Source of the DNA: Haemonchus contortus
Taxonomy: Eukaryota > Nematoda > Chromadorea > Rhabditida > Trichostrongylidae
Assembly: GCA_000469685.2 (NCBI GenBank)
Contig: LS997563.1
Coordinates: forward strand, 35,432,968-35,496,967
Reading direction: 5' to 3'
DNA length: 64,000 nt
Below are positions 1-12,800 of the stretch, piece by piece. Position 1 is the stretch's first letter, and each line of letters opens with the position of its first letter. The notes under the pieces were generated by a model that worked only from the letters and a program-made list of their open reading frames with translations, had not been told where the DNA came from and searched no databases. The position numbers and the translations under genes are program-made.

Positions 1-3000
1 ATCGTGTGAAAGTCACAAAACATCGAAAACATACAGGAAAAACAAAGTACACAATAAACAAAAAAAACAAAAAAAAAGCCTGAATTGCGCCAGTTCAAAG
101 TAACGTTGGTATACCAGTCATATTCCAGGTTGAAGGAAAAATTCTAGAGCAGTGCCAGCATTGGAAAAAGATTTGCGCCAAAAAATATCCTGAACACTAT
201 ACTTGTCGGCAGTACCGGCGGAAATGCCGGTTTAAGGACGCGCTGGCAAACGGATCAAGGAATAGCACCTCAGTTGTTTCGAGTTTTTCCGTAGACCCAA
301 TAACACTTATCCTCGACTCATCTACTAACATAACATCGTTCGAATTTAACAGCAGTGAAAGTGAAGAAGCGTTCGATTCTATCGATTCTATAGAATTCGA
401 TGACTAATACGATTCTCATGCTTCTACAAACTCATTTTTAACTGTATGTCTTGAGATCTTTGCAAACCTTTTTGAATCCTGTATGATTGTGCTAAAAGGC
501 AATTCGAAAGCCTAATAAAACTTACATCCACAAACTGTTCCACATTGTCTACGTCTTCGCTCTGAGCGTAGTCCATGAATGAGAGGTCCTAAACTGGGTA
601 CATTTGAAAGTTTTCACAGGGAAAATATGTTTTGGTGGCAAAGGGTGAACTATGTTAGCGCTAATCGTTTTATGATGGGCAGGAGGAATTTGTAGAATGA
701 GTTTCAGCTAGAGGATCTGGGCAGTGCTTAGATGTAGTTGAAAGGAAGTTGATTCCATTAAACTAAAGTAACAGTTATGTAGAATACGAAAATATCTAAT
801 AGTCGGGGAAACGTGTCAAATAGAAAATGTCTATCCGAGAACCGTTTGGGTTTTAGGTCGTACGGAAAGCATCTGTCGACTACTTTGCAACATTCAGGAT
901 TTTCTCTAAAATGTTCTAGAAGTTGTACAAGGATGCTGCCCACTTGTACACGACTCACTCTCTCTCTTGTTCATCTAATAGTAGAGTAACCCAAACTGCC
1001 TTCTCATGTCCGACACGTACTTATGTATTTGTTCGAATCCATCCAATCTCTGTACTGCTAGGACCGACTTTTTTAACGACTATTTCTTCTTGAAGGCACT
1101 CCTGAGCGATTCGGTTCACGCCTGGTTCCGACGCTTTAAAGCTACAACGATTGAAGGGAGGTCGAAGGTGTGTTTCGATCTGATGGGTCCGCTGGGGAAA
1201 ATAAAGTTCCGGATGTGTTGGGCGCTTTTGACAGATATCTTTCGTACGGATAGGTGGATATATCCGAAATGAGCGTAAGAAGTTCAAAACGAGTCCTCCT
1301 CAATTTATACATGGGAGTTCAAACAGCCCAAGCCATTTTTCATTTTCAAATTAACAGTAGAGAGATTGACAATACAGCAGACCCGTTTAGTACTGATCAC
1401 CCACATTCTCCAATCAGTGATGTCAATGTAAATCCCATACCTTTTCAAATTCTTCGAGCTCGTTTTTGATATCGAACTTGGCTGTATCTGATGAGTCTGG
1501 CGAAGGGCGTAATACAAGAGTGTGTGAGTCTGCTCCGCAACTGTTCTCTAACGAATCCTAAAATATCTGCATCAGGTATCAAACATGAGACCGATATCTA
1601 AATTGAAAGCATCAAATTCTCTCAAAAGCTGATGGAGGAGGAGCGTTCAGTCGTGATATGGGCTCTGGCTATGAACATTGGACTATTCGAGAGTTTCTAG
1701 GGAACCTCCTAGGGATTGAAAACGTCAAGATCTGCGAGGTCAACAGTAGAGCATCACTGTGCTACGGAACCCCTCCCCTTGCTATTCTAACTGAAATCGA
1801 ACCCGTTATAAGTTCAGTTCATGTCTAGGGACTGCTCAGAATGAAGTCAGGGAAGAAGGCGGAGATTCGAGAGAGTCAAATTTGAAACTTCACGTGGAAC
1901 GAACGCAGTGTTTGTGCTTTTTACACTTCGTCGAGGTGATTGACAGACTAGTGGTAATGGATAGCACCGTCAAGTTGGGCCTACAGCATCCATTAGAAAA
2001 TCAGAATGATCAGAGAGTTACCTTGGCATTCCTGATGCTGATCATGAAATGTTGACGAATCGGAATCCCCTTGAGCACCCTATCGACTATCTGTCGCCGA
2101 ACGTTCCTCGTGCGCATCATCAAAGAAAAGAAGTCTTCCAAGGTGTTTACCTAGAAAAAAGCAAAACATATGAAACTTCTTTTTGGGTTCCGAATTTGAA
2201 AAGACACCACGTCGTCCTCGAACTCTACCTGCTTTGTAAGCCAATTCATTTTATTCATACGAGTTTAGGCTTTATCTGATTTTCCGTTAATTTGATTAGG
2301 ATTGGTGTAGAATGAAGGTTTACAGGGTAGCATGCACATCCTGAGCTCGAGCTACCACTTGTAGGGAACTCATACTAAACGTTCCCATCGACCTCACAAA
2401 CTTGCCCCATCCGAGGACTTCGAAGCACAACGAATCTGGCAATGGGAACTATGACAGTGTCGTGAACTTGGAAGGGAAAGCCAAACAAAGTCAGCACTTA
2501 AAGATGAGGGGCGTTGTCATTGATATGGTACAGGCAGCTTCAAAAGGAACGCAACAGGACCTCAGGTATTCGAGTTCTTGTAAAATTTAATTTTCATGCT
2601 GTATGACCAACTTACTTGTGTTGGACGAATTACTTGATGTGTCCAACTTGGATCCAGGAAGGCGGCGCTCCAACTGAAAAACGTCTACTTGGAGTTTCCG
2701 AACTGAGAGTTATCAATTTTAGGTTTTATAATCTATGCTAACCGTTCAATATCATTGGAAAGTATAAATTCGCTTAGTCGCTTTCCATGAGCTGCTCGTA
2801 CTTCTACAGGTTCTGTAGCAGCTGCGTGGAATGTGTCTGCATACGCCTAAAAAACTTTCCATTCTGTCAATGTTTCTCTTTTAATTTCGAGGTGGACACT
2901 CAATCTCTCAAATGGGACTAGGGACTAATGATGGATAGCTAGCTGATCGTGGGCTTTCAAGGCTTGATATCCCAGTTCAGAAGGTAACAGGTGCAGCGGT

Positions 3001-3684
3001 ATACGTTCAGAATCACCATAATAATTCTCGAAGAAATGATGTGAATTTACTTTGATAGCCTTAAAAACAATTGTGAGTACACTGGACGAGCTCTAGTCTT
3101 ATTTGAGGAGAGATAATTCAGCATTAGGCATTTCAAGATGAATATCAATTTCCCATATCACACTTGTTTGTACAAGACATTTGACTTGATCATGGAGCGT
3201 CCACAACAATATCTGACTCTAAAATTTCAAAAAAGTTCGCTTGAAATCGAGTCAATGGTAACTAATCAGGTCTGAAACAGGATGAGGTCTTCGGGCATTA
3301 ATCAATCCCGTCTGAGGGATGCCCCACATTAGACTCCCATTATGGATAGGTCGTGGCGTATTGAATGCGAATGTGGTCAATACAATAACTTGCGGTGGCC
3401 ACTCGATAAAGGTCAGTCCTTCTATCCTCCCAGACGAGTTTGACACCAATGAACCGACCGCGAAGGAATAGAAGGCATGGTTGGCCTAGCAGATATCAAG
3501 CCGGACATCGAACCCGTGACCATGCATGTGTGATAGTGCGCCACTTGCCACTACACCACCTTCATCCCGGTCTTGAGGGTCAGGCAACGAATAGCACAGC
3601 TTGATGGCTTACACTTACGGCGAAGCAAACAAGAACATGTATGCACAGTGCATTACAATGTATTATATTAATTTGTCAACATAC
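1..3684. other. Start of tps intron 19 and AT-rich flank, no gene recognised
   Basis: Apart from a SINE copy (3,270-3,570) I see only short open frames without family resemblance or paired splice sites. The overlapping frames at 1,006-1,290 (one each strand, 88 codons) are not recognisable proteins. The missing tps exons are expected further left, outside the window. Confidence 0.5.
3270..3570 (-). repeat. tRNA-derived SINE, copy 1
   Basis: Sense strand is minus. The head near 3,490-3,570 has a Pol III A-box-like TAGTGGCAAGTG and B-box-like GGTTCGATGTCC. A 150-200 bp body follows with GTCTGGGAGGAT, CGAGTGGCCACCGC and GCATCCCTCAGACGGGATTG near its 3' end. Lies in tps intron 19. Six further copies in the window share this layout. 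Confidence 0.8.
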
Positions 3685-3834
3685 CTCGACGTCATACAGA
3701 TTCGAAACTCGATGGTAGTTCTTCTCGCCATCTTCTTTGTAAAGACCCGATGTGGTGAACTGAATCTCGGAACCGGCACCAGTGGAAAGAATAAGGCCGG
3801 CTTGTGGATTGCAAACCAGCATTTCTTTGGCTAC
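3685..3834 (-). CDS. tps: tps exon 19 (residues 631-680), last exon in window
   Basis: Acceptor GTAGGTTTCAG, donor GAG/gtatgt. VAKEMLVCNPQAGLILSTGA continues the D-G-M-N-L-V-A-K-E motif; its Glu is the conserved ribose-contacting residue. It ends HRVSNLYDVE at a complete codon. No later exon was recognised to the left. Confidence 0.96.
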
Positions 3835-6800
3835 CTGAAACCTACGCAACTACATTCGATCGTGCAAATCTGAAGCACCGATAGGATAGGAAGGATCGGT
3901 GAGTTCCGAGCTGACCAAGTTCATGCCATCCTTTTTGGGTGTTACGATTCCAATATCCATTGCCATGTACGCTGCAACTAATTCTGGACGTGGCAATCCT
4001 GTAAATTCGATACATAAGAACTGACGTAAACCTTAACAGGGGTGGCACTGTTTAGGCGAATTTCTTCGCATTTCCGAGCAATATCGGCTTCTTTACCCAG
4101 GCTCTGAGTACCAGAAGCATGAGAATTTTTCGAAAATCTGGATATACTCACCATCGGTCTGGAATACAAGGGGCTTCCACTCTGCTCTATTAGGATCCTT
4201 GAACTTTTCAACGATTTGCTTTGCAAGATCGATACATTCGTCCTGGTACACTCGATAGGTATCCACAGAACGACGATTTGTGACGGCGACCTAAACTGAC
4301 ATCTTCCTTCTGACACTTAGGTAAGATAGCAATAATAAAAGATTCATTTTATCATTCACGAGGCGGCTTCAGAGATTAACATTGACAACACCGCTCTTAC
4401 TTTGCTTTTTTTATCTCAATATTTCCCTCCATGAAAAAAATGAATTCTGCCAAAACAAGCTGAACCTTCATTTTTTGAGAACGGTCCGCTAATTTTGATT
4501 CCAACGCACTGGCTTAGAATGTTTGGATTATTTGTTGTCTCTAGGGCCTGTTGGTCGAGAACAATATTTAACTGAATCAGTGAAATGGTATTGGTTTTGA
4601 GGGGCAGGGACAGACATTCAAAGCAGAAAGTAAGCGTACTGGAGGCAACTGATTCTTGCTTCGAAGAAGGTATCAGCTTCTTGCCGAGCTAGACAACCCA
4701 AACGCTTTTGCGCGGTGTCCCGCGAAAATCCGTATCGTGGCCAGTCCAACACTCCGCGACAGGCTGTTGCAAGGCAAGTCATTGACTAGCTGCACATCAG
4801 CAAAATGAGAAGAACGTCGGTCATCTTCGTCTCGTCGATAAAGAAAAGATAAACAAATTTGGAAAGTTCCCTCTTCATGATCAAGCCAAAGTCTACTCGT
4901 CCTCAACTGTTGTATGCTGCTGATTCTTTCGTATTCATGTCGAATTCTTATCCACTCAAATTAGCTGTTGGTTTTATAACACAATTAAGTCGCTCAAGAG
5001 CATGGGCACTGCTAGTCCCACCTGATAGCTACCATCAGAGCTGCTAGATGTAGAAGTGTCTGCTCATGATATTGTAACCGCTCCTTTCTGTAACGAAATC
5101 GCGCTCTCCTCTCAGCCTAGCCATGCAGGCTTGCTAGGGCTGCTGCAGCAAAAGCAAGGAACAGGGAACTGAACGTCGTGTACGGGAAGTTCTAAGGTCG
5201 AAAAGGGTTCGTTTTCATGTTGGCTGAAGATCGACCCGCTCAAAAAATCAGAATAAACAGAGCCATGAAGAACACCGTCGGTGCTGTCTTGAGAAAGCCA
5301 GCTGAGGTAATGCACATATCGGAAGATTACACTTCTATAGCGTCATAAAAAAATTGCTCTGCAATAACAATTAGCATATAGAAGCGACAGCTGACATTGT
5401 CGACAGAAAGTCAAGTCAGGCGAGCAACAGGAGAAATGAACGTTAGCAGAGCGGTTGGTCCAGACGGGGTACCGATTTAGGCATGGGAGGTGCGAAGAGA
5501 TCACAGGATCAGGTGGCTCACCCAACTGTGGAACTCTGTAACTGCTGAAGGAGGACTGTCAGATAAGTCAAGAAGCAGTGTCTCGTTCCTATGTTCAAGC
5601 AAAAGGGAACGTGATGGAGTGCCTGGTCGTGGAAACAGGTTGACTGCGCATGCCATGAAGCTATACGAGCGGCCAATCGGCTATAGACTGAGGGGAACAG
5701 GCTCGATCCCACAGGAGCACTTCAGCTTCATGAACCAGAGATCCAACCATGGATGCCATTTTCATAGCTAGACAAGTAGAGGAATATTATCGGAAAACTC
5801 GTATACCCTTCGAACACCTGATTCTACTTGATTGAAAGCATGTACGATCGACTCAAAACGAAGGCTCCGGCTTAGCAAAGAGCACCAAGGGTCAGCTCTG
5901 AGCACGTTCCTCTACCCGCTTAAATGAAAGTTTGCTCTGTCGAGACTTCTAGGCGGAAATGTTACGCGAAACTTCTGCAATCACAACAGTTTTCTCAGAG
6001 GAGGGATCGAAAATTCGATCTAGCACGGTGGATTTCGACTATTCGAAAGGAATTTCAATTTCGGAGAAATTAGAGGGATTGAAGGGCAGTGGTTTCAGAG
6101 AGAATGTCAACAAGAAACATGATCTGTGTACCTGATACAGAACGTCCTTCCCGATACGATCAGGATATTTTTCGAAATATCGCTTGTAGGCTACCAGCTT
6201 TTCTTTAATCCCTTTGGTGTAATCGAATCGTTCGACGGAGAAGAAGAAACGTGAGCCCTTTGGTGGATTAGTGCCGAGAATCTGAATTGTTACAATATTA
6301 CAGGCCTTGCACGTCAGGTGCAGCTCAGAAAGCATTCCAGTAATTGTCATTGATTACCTTCTTTCTTATGGCTTCCTTTTTCACCACGGATTCCGGCATA
6401 TGTACGAACTTCAGGAAGTCGTCGTTTTTTATACTAACTGGGAACACGCCCAATGAGCAGGTCCATCCTTCGTGAGTAACTGAAACAGTTTTTCGAGAAG
6501 AGAAAACCAAGACAGATACTTCCAAAAAAGGCAATGAAATGATCGTGGAACGTAAGGTTCCAATTATAACAACAGATTCGTGTTTATACGGACTTCGAGC
6601 AAGAGTGGGCAGATTCCACAAGAGAACGGTCCGCTCTTGAGTAAATCACAGCTTCTTTTGATTATAGCCCCTCCGGAGAGTTCGTTGAGTATATGGAAGG
6701 TATGCGAAAAATGGACTCACCTGTATAGATATCCATGTTGTGGTCATGGGTGAGTACCACACCCTTGAGATGTTGCTGAACTAGCTCCAAATACTTGGCT

Positions 6801-9800
6801 CGATCTCGGTGTGTTTGGAAGCCAACCTGTGCTTATCAGATATTTCAAAGCAAATATGAGCCATTTGGTTTATTCTACATACTGTTCAAGAGCGTCCCAA
6901 GATTATTAGAATAGGACGGCACTGCAGGGAAATCTTGAAACAGCACATCATAGACAGCTCTACCACCGGATTGCGCCAAGGGAACGTCATATTTGGTTGA
7001 TGCATAATTATTGCGGATTTTTCGAGCAAATTTCACTTGAAGAAACGATAGAGATATCTAGCCAAGACATGTTCGAATAACTGCTTTGGAACATATAACA
7101 TAACGGCGTCAAGCACTGTTTCTCATTTGCTAGGCGGTCGGATTCCACAGGCGAAGAATTTCGATTCTTGGAGGCGATCACGCCTCGACGTTGGCCATCA
7201 AGCGATCCATTTCGTCGAAAGTTCTGTTCATTAACCAATTTTTCAACAGGCGATCAACATGATAATCCATAGGAGTTCCCGTTGGTGAATAGGACGACCG
7301 TAGAAACAAATTCCATTGCTTATTCGGCTTCGGCTGACTGTTCCATCGCCGAGAAGTTCGTTGAGATCACGTTATGAGTCTGTCACCTTCCAACATTTCT
7401 CGAAGTAATAGAGCATAGTTTGGCGTACATGAAGATGACTTTCTAGACATATTTCTGTTAAGGAAAACGAGAAGATTATTTCTACAAAAATCCCGAATTA
7501 AAAAGGGTAATTTTATCGAGAGAAAAAAAGGCGCGAAAAAATTCGCAATAATTATGCATCAAAATTATTGAAAGAAAGGGATGGTAGCTGTGTGAGCATA
7601 TCCCGTGTTTCGGAAGGCTCTCTCATTTGACACTGTTTTCTTAATATCGAGAGTTGGAAATAAGCTGTTGCCTTTCAAAGGTAATTATGAATGACAATAA
7701 AAAGTTTTTCTTGAAATGCGATGCAACAGAGTAAGGCTCACCTTCGTGAACCTCAGAAGTCCTCTCAAAACTGGCAGTCCACATGTTACGTACTTCGTGA
7801 AAAAACTGTCGGGTGGTTGAAATGGCGTGTGAAGAAAGAAGCCAACCTACGGTAGGGCTCGATAATAACAAATACAAATTGATAGAATATGAGCGCAAAC
7901 TCGAAGTAATATATGGAAATGGCAATTACGTCTAGATTTGGGTCCAACGACTGCATAATCATTCCGGTTAACATAAGATGATAATCGTGAATCCAAATAA
8001 AGTCCTGAAATGTTGTCTATTACTAGTACACAAGTTCTATTGCACCTGCATAGAAAAGCTTGAATTGAACAGATCTCGCAAACATATGCAACAAAATGGC
8101 TCTCTATTACCGCTTAGCATTCAAAACATGCTTTCAAATCTCGTGGAAGGATCATATTAGACTGACCTTTCATAGAAGAGGGGAGTGCTCTGGCTCGAAC
8201 AAGGGCAATCAATGATCGGGCGGTACATTTAACCCGAGGAAAACTCCCCTCCATCTATTTAGGGCTCTGTAGAGGAGGTACATTGAGGTATACGCAGAAT
8301 CGGAATGGCACATCAGTGTGCCAAATTTTACAATGAGTGGCTGGAGTCACCTGAGGCCAGCACTTCCACCCTTTCAGACAATTTTGTGCCAACCTGCCGA
8401 CCCGACATAATGGAGTGCTCGGTTAGCCTGAACGAAAGTCGGCAAGATCAGTAGTAGTCTACCTAAACTACCCTCTCCCAAAGAGTGGCCGAGAGTTAAA
8501 AAAAGAAAAAGAATTTTACTGAAATTCTTGAAAGTATGCTTTTTCAGAACCTGCTCAATGACGAGGAGCGAAGAATATGATTCTTCTCCCCAACATATCG
8601 AGAAAATATTCAAAACGATGTTTGAGACAGAGGAATAAGAATGGCCCGTTTTGAGAACGTGTTGACAGTCTATTGTTACTGCCTAGAAGACCATCCTATG
8701 AGACTCCAATGTGGGTAGCGAATGTAGGAGGAAATAAGATTCTTATCTCATGTGAAAAGCAAAAGTTAGAGCTACAAATACGCTACTTGGAGAGTCAATC
8801 TTAAACAAAAAAGAAGAACAAAGTTCGGCAAACCTGAGGGCGACTATTTCTGACTGCATCAATAGCGAATTGGTAGTTGACGCGAACATAAGCACACCAG
8901 TGGTCACGCAGAATCTTGAAGAATTGCGGAGGAAACATCCAACGGTGTACAAGCCATACTGCAATAAAAAAGGGATACTCACCTTTGGCGTGTCATAGTC
9001 AGAGACGATATATTCAGGCAAGTTGTGTAGAGCTGGCCATAGAAGGCCATTGCTGATACCACCGTAATACACGTTATAGTCTTCTTCTTGCACAATTACC
9101 GGATTCAGTTTGTAATTGCCGCGGTTGTAGTTATTCAACACGCCCAACAATGACATTTCTTCCCTGAAACTCTATGGTGGTGTCTGATCATATTCAGAGA
9201 CCGATCCCACGAGAGTCCAAGTAGATCAGTTTCGTTTGGAATCTCAACCCCCTCCGGAAACTGAGCGGCTCAACGGGGATCAGAACCAGCTTCAGCAACC
9301 AGTTGTTTCTGGCTCAGAATACTTCGCTCAACTACATGTGCCCAGTGGTTCATCCACGATCAAACCGTATTGGGGGAAGGCTGGCCAGCACAATCAAACT
9401 AGCTCATTCGAAAACAAAATTTTTCAGACATTCCACTTCAGTCATTTCATTCATTCATTCATTCATGAGTCATTTCCGTGTATGTCTTTACAGAGACATG
9501 GGCATCGGGATCGTTATATCGACTGAAGAGAAGTTCCAATCACCTCTCATAGACTCAGCGCCACTACTCATTTGTCATTCAACCACTGTTTTTCAATGAT
9601 GTTTTCTTGAACTCTTCACGAGCTTTATTATGGCTTGGCAATTTATTGGCAAAATTGGTTTGGCAAAGCAAGAAGGCATAGAATTATTTTCCAAGGTGAG
9701 GGCCACAGTCTATGCGTTCTCTGCAGTTCTTCCGCTTGTTTTTGTTTTTGCTCGTAGATGATTCGTTCCTCCACTTAATTTCCATTAGGCATTACTAATC

Positions 9801-12800
9801 GTAAAAGGGCTATCGTGGAATCGTGCTATCAACATTATCTATTCTATTAACTTTTTGAAAGTAATACAATAGATTCACAATAAGACTCTTTCATTGTTCA
9901 ACCTGGCTTTACGTTGCTCAGCGTTCGATTCCTTTTCCGGTTTGTCGTCATCAGCAAGCACGTGGAAAAGAACCTATAAAGACAAATGCAAAAAGTTATT
10001 ATAGAACACAACAACATTATTTTTTCTCACATAGTGCTGGTCCCTTGGCAATCGCTGACCTTTTAATGTCTTGTTTACTAGTGATACGAGAGCGCATCCC
10101 CTACTTCATCCCCTTTCCATTGCTGATTGCTGATCATTCCTACTCATGCCTCAGTATAAGACGGATTCTGAATTCTCACGCGGCTTTTGACAGACTAGGG
10201 GCTACTGCTGCTCCCATTGAATCACACTACATCAGGGATGGTCAAGCAATCCAACGGTGTAGTGCAACAGCTTCAGAGTAATGGGAAAGTATGGGAACTC
10301 CATCATGACTTCAGTAAAAAGACATGTTAAGAAGGCTTTTTCCGGTTCCCAGAGATCTATGTCAACATGCGATCTAACCTGAGCAGGAAAGGACATAGTG
10401 GATTTCATCGCGAAAACTTTGTCAAGCTCATAGTCATGAGTCACACGCTGTCCGACAGCCTCTCACTCTCTCATGTAGACGGAAATTACAGTAACATAGG
10501 GTCATTGCAATTATACTAATCGAAAATGATGACACCTACCTCTGCGATTGCCTGCTTTATCAATGGGAGCCCGAGAGTGTTTGTTGACGGCGCCATCGCT
10601 GAGCATTCCGAATCCTCTGATGACATGGATCTGAAATCTGTTGCTCTTGGACTAGAGTAGTTTTCTGACGGGAACGACAAACATTTGCATAACTTCTTTC
10701 TTTGCTTCCGAAGTGTCACATGAAAGCACGTTCTATGCAAAGCAAACGAGATTTGCGATTCCTACATTTTACCAGAGGCCACCAACTTTTCATGTGTTTT
10801 CACGTCTTCGAGCAAACGTGCTCAAATGTCACAGGTGTCAGGAGATTGCGTCGCGCACCACGTGTAAAGTACGCGCCATAATTCAAGTCGTGCGCTAATT
10901 GTGCAACCCTGTAGAAGGCTATACTTTTGGCGCCAACCACGTGTCAGTTCTTTGTCATCCGCCCTCTTGGCTGGCAGCCTACGTTCTATTGCCACCCGCC
11001 ACATGAGCACGTCACGCGAGGAGCACCGCTCGCCTTACGCTGTCGCCTACCATGACATATTTGATGTACGTCAGGATCCAAATCAACAGGTATCACTTTT
11101 TGTAGTAGTTGAGTTTCGCACAATATGATGCAATTCTAAGTCGTTAGTGATTGGATATACCAGTTTTCCTTGGTTTTTCTCCTTTTCATGTAATGCACAA
11201 CAATTATCCAAGCTATACACCTGTGCCTACGTATTTCCCATTCTTGTCCATTCACATTTATGTTACCTTTATGTATACAATTTGGCACTACGCGCTTATT
11301 CACATTTATGGGTATTAATATTATACATGAAGTGTCTGTGGTACTTGTGGTTTCTTTCATCGTATTCGGTCGTCATTCCTTTCGTTCACATCCCTCGTCG
11401 TACCTCGTGTCCTCCAGAATCCGCCCTTTCCCTTGGACGTCCGTCTACTCGCTCTTCATCTTGTGCTCGTACTCCTCCCATCCTCGCCGCCAGCACCTTG
11501 GTCAGAGTGTTGGAAAGCCTCACCTGTTCCCGCGTCAGGGCTGAGGTTATACACCTTCGGGCATTTGCACGCGCACTTAAATCACCCTCAGGTGCAGTGG
11601 GCACCAGGAATCTCACAGGAGGACCATGAGGAGGCGCAACCGATACAAACCTTCTTGACCGGAGCCTTGCGCGGTCACGACACATCTTATGTCTGGTTAT
11701 CCCTTTTTTCTGGCTGCCGAAGCAGGTTGGCGTTGGGACTGAAGTAGGAAGGAGGATAAGTATGACAGAGAGTGAAAACGGTTCAGTCTAAAAGCGCAGT
11801 ATTCGATCCCAGACCGTTCAGAGAAGAACAGCCTCCAATAGCTCCCCTCGAACCTAGAATTATCTCTCTCTCTACTATAACCTTGAAAGAATCACCTTCT
11901 TCGAACGTTTTCTAGGATGGATCATGCTCAGGAGGAGAATCACAATTCCTAACCTCACTTGCCACTTGATGGGGGTTGCACCGCCACCTCACTCGAAAAT
12001 TTTAGCGCATTGTCATAGCATTTCTTTTTAGGAAGGGTGGAGTTGAACAGCATTGGAATGCAATAAATATCATTCACAAACTGGAGCTCAACCCGTCCGA
12101 AGCCACACCTGGGTGACCCTGTAGAATAGGAATACTAGAGCCAATAACTAGCAGATCCTCGGAACCTTTCAAGTGGAGCAGGAGCTTCATTCGAATTTTC
12201 GAGGAAGACAAGCGTTGACTCGAACACTCTTCTTGCAACTATTTCGAAGTATGATCTTTGAATAACTCACTTTTTGCGCCTATCTTTCAGATTCATGCCA
12301 AGATTAGCGAGCCAAATATTTTCGCGGTCCTTGTTCATCACTGGATCGACACATGCCACCAGCCCACCTGACCTGAAAAAGAAAGAAAGATCTTGCACTT
12401 AGCATCTCCTGACTGAATTACCTGGCACTTCGCATTAGTTTGACGACTAATATTCTTTTCCAAGAGCAGCGATCTAGCAATATCCAAATCTGTCAGGAAA
12501 GAGGAAGGTTGCAGGAAAACTATCAAATGGCAGTCGCTAGTTGGAGGTTTTGGTTTTTCGGAAAACGTTTCTTTTGTATAGTAAATCTTATACCTTCAAA
12601 GTATTAGAAAATGCAGGAGAGATAGTAAGAAGGGATATACGGAAATTCGTTGAGCCAGAGAAGAACCCTCGTACAACTCGGTCATTGGAGAAAGACAGTA
12701 CGAAGGGAGCTGGGAAGAAGGCAAAGAGCAATGGAAAGAGTACCACAAATGAAGGGACGGAGTTCACTATGTACATGCTCTAAGATTAAATAGAAAGGAG

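Noticed and set aside
8743..8982. Read-through extension of tps exon 10
   Set aside because: The frame stays open past the donor, but the family sequence continues only after splicing to exon 11.
11147..11629. 160-codon plus-strand frame
   Set aside because: The GC-rich part is open on both strands and in several frames, there are no splice sites or motif, and it lies in a tps intron. Length alone is not enough.
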